Source: Adiantum capillus-veneris
Lineage: Eukaryota > Streptophyta > Polypodiopsida > Polypodiales > Pteridaceae
Direction: 5' to 3'
Assembly: GCA_014529385.2 (NCBI GenBank)
Contig: CM043948.1
Span: 24,486,451-24,550,450 of the forward strand
Length of the DNA stretch: 64,000 nt
Positions 59,763 to 64,000 of the stretch are shown one piece after another. How positions within the stretch are numbered: position 1 is the stretch's first letter; each line of letters begins with the position of its first letter. The notes beneath the pieces were generated by a model. It searched no databases, had not been told where the DNA came from, and saw only the letters and a program-made list of their open reading frames with translations. The position numbers were made by a program, and so were the translations under genes.

Positions 59763-60522
59763 ATGTCGTCGCCCTTTGGTACCCCTTCTGCACGCAAGAG
59801 CTTTCTTGCGGTGGCAGCGGCACCGAGAAAGGACCCCGCTGCCCGCCAAGAAGCACGAATCACAGCCCTTGAGGCTCATATTCAAGACCTCATCGAGGAG
59901 AAAGAGAGACTCAAAGACCGCTTACAAAAGCTTGAAGATGCGAAGGAAGTAGAGAGCCAAGCTCTACTTGAAAAAGCACACGCTGTCAAATCCTCACTCA
60001 CCAAAACTGTCATGGCAGCCCAGAAAGAAGCACACGCAGCAACACATAAAAATATTGACACAAAGATACAGACGGCCCTACAAGTATGTCGGCTACAAGA
60101 ATCTCTTGGCCTCAAGGTCCGGATTGGGGGACTACACTCACCATGGTGTACCCCGGAGGACACCCTTGAAGAAGCAATCATCAAGCTCAATGACATTCTT
60201 CAACCTATCTACATCAAGCCCGAAGATGTTGCTTGGATTAACGATACACATAGACATGTGCCACCCGAACACTGCATACTCACTTTCAAGGACAAAGATG
60301 AGCGTATGAAGCTGCTATGTCAATCTCGACTTCTCAAGAGCAAAAAGCTTTGGATTGCAGAAGAACTGACCATGAATCAACTCAAGAGTAAAGCGAGCAA
60401 GCTCAAGAAGATGCATGAAGCGCGCAAGCAAGGTAAATGGGCAGTCTACTGAGGTGGCAAAGAGATCATCCAGGAATTTCGAAACCCCAAACCGGCTCTC
60501 CCCTTAGCCGGCGACCCTTAGG
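59763..60522 (+). pseudogene. L1-type LINE ORF1 protein
   Basis: ORF1p is the RNA-binding chaperone of L1-like LINEs. From the ATG at 59763 (MSSPFGTPSARKSFLAVAAA) the order is: Ala-rich start; coiled coil (about residues 28-75, RITALEAHIQDLIEEKERLK); a middle domain with GLKVRIGGLHSPW and EHCILTFKDKDERMKLLCQS; and the C-terminal domain LWIAEELTMNQLKSKASKLK. The frame ends at a TGA (60450-60452) in WAVY stop GGKEIIQEF. In this family an Arg is expected there (YRGGK), so the stop is best read as CGA to TGA, and coding homology continues to a TAG at about 60522. No ORF2 follows; a CT repeat begins 160 bp on. Confidence 0.82.
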
Positions 60523-60674
60523 TTTTTTGTTCTCCCTTTACCCTACCCTCTTGATGGACCCTCAGTCCTTAACTGATATGTATCAACCCACACTGAGAAC
60601 AATTTGTTGTAATGTTGTGTTTTTGGTCCCATAGGTCATATATGACCTCCGTGGATGATAATTCAATCTATCTA

Positions 60675-60678
<4 letters not shown>

Positions 60679-60731
<53 letters not shown>

Positions 60732-60781
60732 GTCGCCACGATCTCTCTCTTGTCCATTACTGCCAAGCCGGATAAGCTCTC

Positions 60782-60860
<79 letters not shown>
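60679..60860. repeat. (CT)n microsatellites
   Basis: Tracts 60679-60729 and 60785-60860 separated by CGCCACGATCTCTCTCTTGTCCATTACTGCC-type spacer DNA. Confidence 0.97.
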
Positions 60861-60863
<3 letters not shown>

Positions 60864-61086
60864 CGTTTTTTGACCTAGTAGACAACAATTCACTCTTTTG
60901 ATCATAACTTCTTCATTTGGACTCCGATTTAGGTGATCTATAGCCTCAGTCAAAGAGCACGAAGCCCTCTATGCATTGATGTAAAGATAGAATTTTTTTG
61001 AGAAATGGAAGGCTTTGCTGTAACAGCATCTCAGGACTGAAAAACTATCAAAACTTTGCGTTTTTGTTGCCAACTTGAAGGCAATG

Positions 61087-61980
61087 TCGGAAAAAACTCG
61101 CAAGGGTAGAAAATCCACACTCGCCATGGAGAATGATACAAAATATCCAAGGAATTTGAATGCTAATCCAACCACATCATCTACAACAACGAAAGCAATG
61201 ATCACGGCTTACTTGATCTCATTACAAGAAACTGTCAAAGCAAGGTGAAGAGTTGCGCGCACTTGCAATGGAGAATGGTACTTTAGAGTTATTGTTGTGG
61301 AGAATGAGCACCTCAAGAAGGTTCTTGAAATTCAAACAACACGCTTGGTGCATCTTGAGAATGAAGTTCAAGAATGTAAGCGCTCTCTTGTGGACATGAA
61401 TGTATTGAAAGAGAAAACGATAGATAAAATACGACATGATGTATGTGAGATGAGAAATGCATCCAAATCATGGGCTGATATATGTAAGGATAATGTGGTT
61501 TCTACATCTCCTATCATGCAAGCCGTTGTGCAAGCAAAGAATGTAGAGAATGTGGACACCCAAGAATTGCAAGAACAGCAAAAGGGCTCAAAGAACATCA
61601 TCATTCGTGGAATCAAGGAGGAAAGCATGGAAACACCTCAATCTCTTACGGTTGCTATTGAAGATTTTTTTTCCTACACACTTTGGCATGTCTGGAATCA
61701 TGGCTTATGGTGCACATTGAGTTGGAAAACAAGGAGTCCCTCGCTCGGGAGAAAGACCTGTTGTATGTACCATGGCTGATGAGGTAAAGAGAAAGATCAT
61801 CCTTGACAATAGTTGGATCTACCTCAAAGGAATGGGTTGTGAGTATATGAGGATCGCACTCTTATGCAACAAAATGTACGTCGCAAAGCATATGAGAAAA
61901 GAACCAAGAAGGTCAAGGTGTCATATCAAGAAGAAAAGTCACTTGAGGAGGATGCAAGTCCACCCAACAAATAGGGATAC
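61087..61980 (+). pseudogene. Second LINE, ORF1 with frameshifts
   Basis: Opens at the ATG 61087 (MSEKTRKGRKSTLAMENDTK) and slips near 61240. It continues with a coiled coil (HLKKVLEIQTTRLVHLENEV), then GSKNIIIRGIKEESMETPQS, slips again at about 61675, and reads MADEVKRKIILDNSWIYLKG, the C-terminal domain pattern of L1 ORF1. A stop near 61980 separates it from ORF2. It differs clearly from the ORF1 at 59763, so two LINE families lie side by side. Confidence 0.75.
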
Positions 61981-62925
61981 GTGATCTATGAGACCAACTC
62001 ACGCTTGCGAATAAGCTTTTGGAATTGTAACGGCTATCCATGGAATGGAGGAATTGGCATTGATAAGCTTACCAATGACTCCGATGTGATACTTCTTGTC
62101 AAAACATGGGAGCATGATGCACAACGAATTCTTAAATTTGACAAATATGATGTGCATTCTTTGATGTGGACCAAAAATGCAAAGCAACGTAGAGGCCAAG
62201 GAGGCATAGAATGTATGATCAAAAAGGGTTTGAAAGATGTTTCCATTGTCAAAGAAGATAAGTATAAATGCTACTTATGGCTGAAAATCAGCCCCCCCAA
62301 TGGTCAAGTCATGTTTGTGCTTGGTTGCTACATTCCTCACTATGACTCCAACTTTTATGCTCGCTTGGATATGGATAGAGATCAGCCCTTTGTTGAACTA
62401 GAGGAAGACATTTCTCATTACAAGGACCAAGGTGAAGTCATTGTCATTAGAGACATGAATGCTCGCACAAAGAGGTTACAACACGACACACAACAAGTTG
62501 ACATGCCACATGTTTCAAGAAGAATATATCCGAAGTTCTAATGATGTAAAAGAATTGGATCACTATGGAAAGTCGCTTCTAAATATATGCAATAGTACCG
62601 GAATTCTCATTGCAAATGGTGTATCTTTATGGAAAGGAACCAATGACTTTACATATAGAAAGCATAATGGTTATAGTGTCATTGACTATATGTTGTTTTC
62701 AAAAGCCACTATAGAATGTATACAAAGCTTTACACTTGGTGAATCCGGAATCGGATCATAGGATGCTATGTATTGACCTCAAGTGTGGTAAAAGACCCGA
62801 GCATGTAGCCTCCAATCATGATGTGAATCACTTGTACCTACGTCTAGACTTCAAACAAGCACTTATATATGCTGATATGGTGGACCAAATGTTAAGCATG
62901 ACAGAGCATCAAGAGATCCCAACAT
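61981..62925 (+). pseudogene. Second LINE, ORF2 endonuclease domain
   Basis: Apurinic-type endonuclease that nicks target DNA. Visible: RISFWNCNGYPWNGGIGIDK, VKTWEHDAQRI (the second position of the expected E is present), VLGCYIPHYDS, EVIVIRDMNARTK (the usual G before D is Arg), then a slip near 62510. YGKSLLNICNSTGILIANG, SVIDYMLFS, a further slip at about 62745, and SDHRML (catalytic SDH) follow. Confidence 0.85.
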
Positions 62926-64000
62926 CAAAATGCAAGTGGAAAGTTTTCAAAGAAGTAATTTGCTCTTGTGCGAGGGAACGGTGAAACACATGTCTTGCAA
63001 AAGATATGAGAAATGTAGCACCAAGAAGAAATGGTTCGATATGGAATGTAGTCAAGCCCGAAAACACTTGCTAAGGTTGGATGCAAGCAAAGACAAGGAA
63101 GGTTACTTGGAACATTTACACACATACAAAGCACTTGTTCAAAAAAAGAGGAGAAGGTGGGAAGTCAAAAAACAACTTCTTTTAGCGCAAGAAAAAGCAC
63201 ATGCATGTGGCAAGTTTTGGCAAAATCTAAAAGGCAAGCGTGTTGAGAGATTTGGTGACTTGACTCTTGAGGATATGTATACGCATTGCAAGAACCTCTA
63301 TGAGCAACCCAATGTTGATAAGATGGAGTGTTGTAGCTTTATTCCGTTTATGCCTCCCTTGTTTACCATTGAAGATGTATGTTGCACGCTTGAGAAACTT
63401 GCTACCCGCAAGGCAAGGGACCTTCAAGGTGTCAAGGCTGAAATGATTAAATGGACAAGCAAGAAAACACAATATTGGATATGCGATATGTTTAACCTTG
63501 CACTTCAGCATGGCATGCCTCATGATTGGAGTGAAAATTGGATCAAACCTTTGCACAAAGGAGGAGATGTAAACAATGTGAACAACTACCGCACTATAAT
63601 GGTTGGTTCCTTGATGGCAAAGTTATTTGGATGTATCATGGAGATGAAGATAAGTGAATGGGCTGAAAAGAACAGCAAACGTGCGCTAGGCCAAGCAGGT
63701 TTTTGAAAGCATCATTGCACTATTGATCACCTTGTCACTCTTCGAGTTCTTATGAAAGCGTCTCGATCGAAAGGAAAAAAGTTGTATTGTTTCTTTATAG
63801 ATTTCAAGAAAGCTTTTGACATGGTACCACGAGGAAATCTTTGGAGACGTATGCAAAGCCTTCAAGTGCTGAGAAAATTTATGCATGTAGTATTTCGCAT
63901 CTACCAAAAAGTGATATGTTGCCTACCTATGGGAGATGGAATTTTAGAATTTTTTGCAAGCACCGTTGGTTTCAAACAAGGATGCCCACTTTCCCCAACC
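62926..64000 (+). pseudogene. Second LINE, ORF2 reverse transcriptase (runs off window)
   Basis: After a Lys-rich linker the RT begins: KPLHKGGDVNNVNNYRTIMV (finger motif), then GQAGF stop KHHCTIDHL, where the conserved non-LTR RT motif is GFR, so CGA has become TGA at 63704-63706. The frame then stays open through CFFIDFKKAFDMVPRGNLW and VGFKQGCPLSP to the window end. The catalytic FADD box lies beyond the edge. One stop in about 1 kb suggests a fairly young copy. Confidence 0.9.

Overview
The window looks like heterochromatic, transposon-packed nuclear DNA from a land plant with a large genome. Signs are long GA/CT microsatellites, TNP2 of the CACTA superfamily, plant-type Ty3/gypsy, Ty1/copia and L1-like LINE coding remnants, plant tRNA primer sites (Asp and initiator Met) and short GT-AG introns. 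The species cannot be named from sequence alone; a seed-free plant such as a fern is one guess. I see no intact host gene, rRNA, tRNA or CRISPR array, and nearly every reading frame is broken by stops or frameshifts.

Layout. 1-5.0 kb: dispersed-repeat DNA, GA tracts and a degenerate TTAGATT-type minisatellite. 5.1-16.6 kb: a CACTA transposase fragment runs in frame into a Ty3/gypsy integrase. That integrase is split at one codon by a 9.4-kb LTR element (6314-15707) with 5-bp TSD, tRNA-Asp-like PBS and PPT, but no gag-pol of its own beyond a copia scrap. 16.6-20.1 kb: AT-rich non-coding DNA. 20.1-37.6 kb: a + strand gypsy element (LTR, iMet PBS, gag-pro-RT-RNase H) whose integrase is broken at about 26937. 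It resumes as PPT plus LTR fragment at 37377. The 10.4 kb in between holds minus-strand, intron-containing, unrecognised gene-like loci and two long arrays of a near-palindromic 16-18 bp unit. I consider this the most novel part of the window.

37.6-40.2 kb: LINE remnant. 40229-55122: one 14.9-kb minus-strand Tat-like gypsy (second RNase H) with about 2-kb LTRs and a CTAG target duplication. It is deformed by a giant inverted duplication of its leader-gag-protease region (45285-51933), one arm of which carries a 1.5-kb secondary insertion. 55.1-56.7 kb: second LINE remnant. 57-61 kb: microsatellites and an L1-type ORF1. 61.1-64.0 kb: another LINE (ORF1, endonuclease, start of RT) that runs off the window.

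There is no operon or pathway here. The logic is the order of insertions: CACTA and gypsy A, then the 9.4-kb element into gypsy A; gypsy B, then the gene-bearing segment into it, then a gypsy fragment into that; LINE, then gypsy C, then the inverted duplication, then the 1.5-kb insert.
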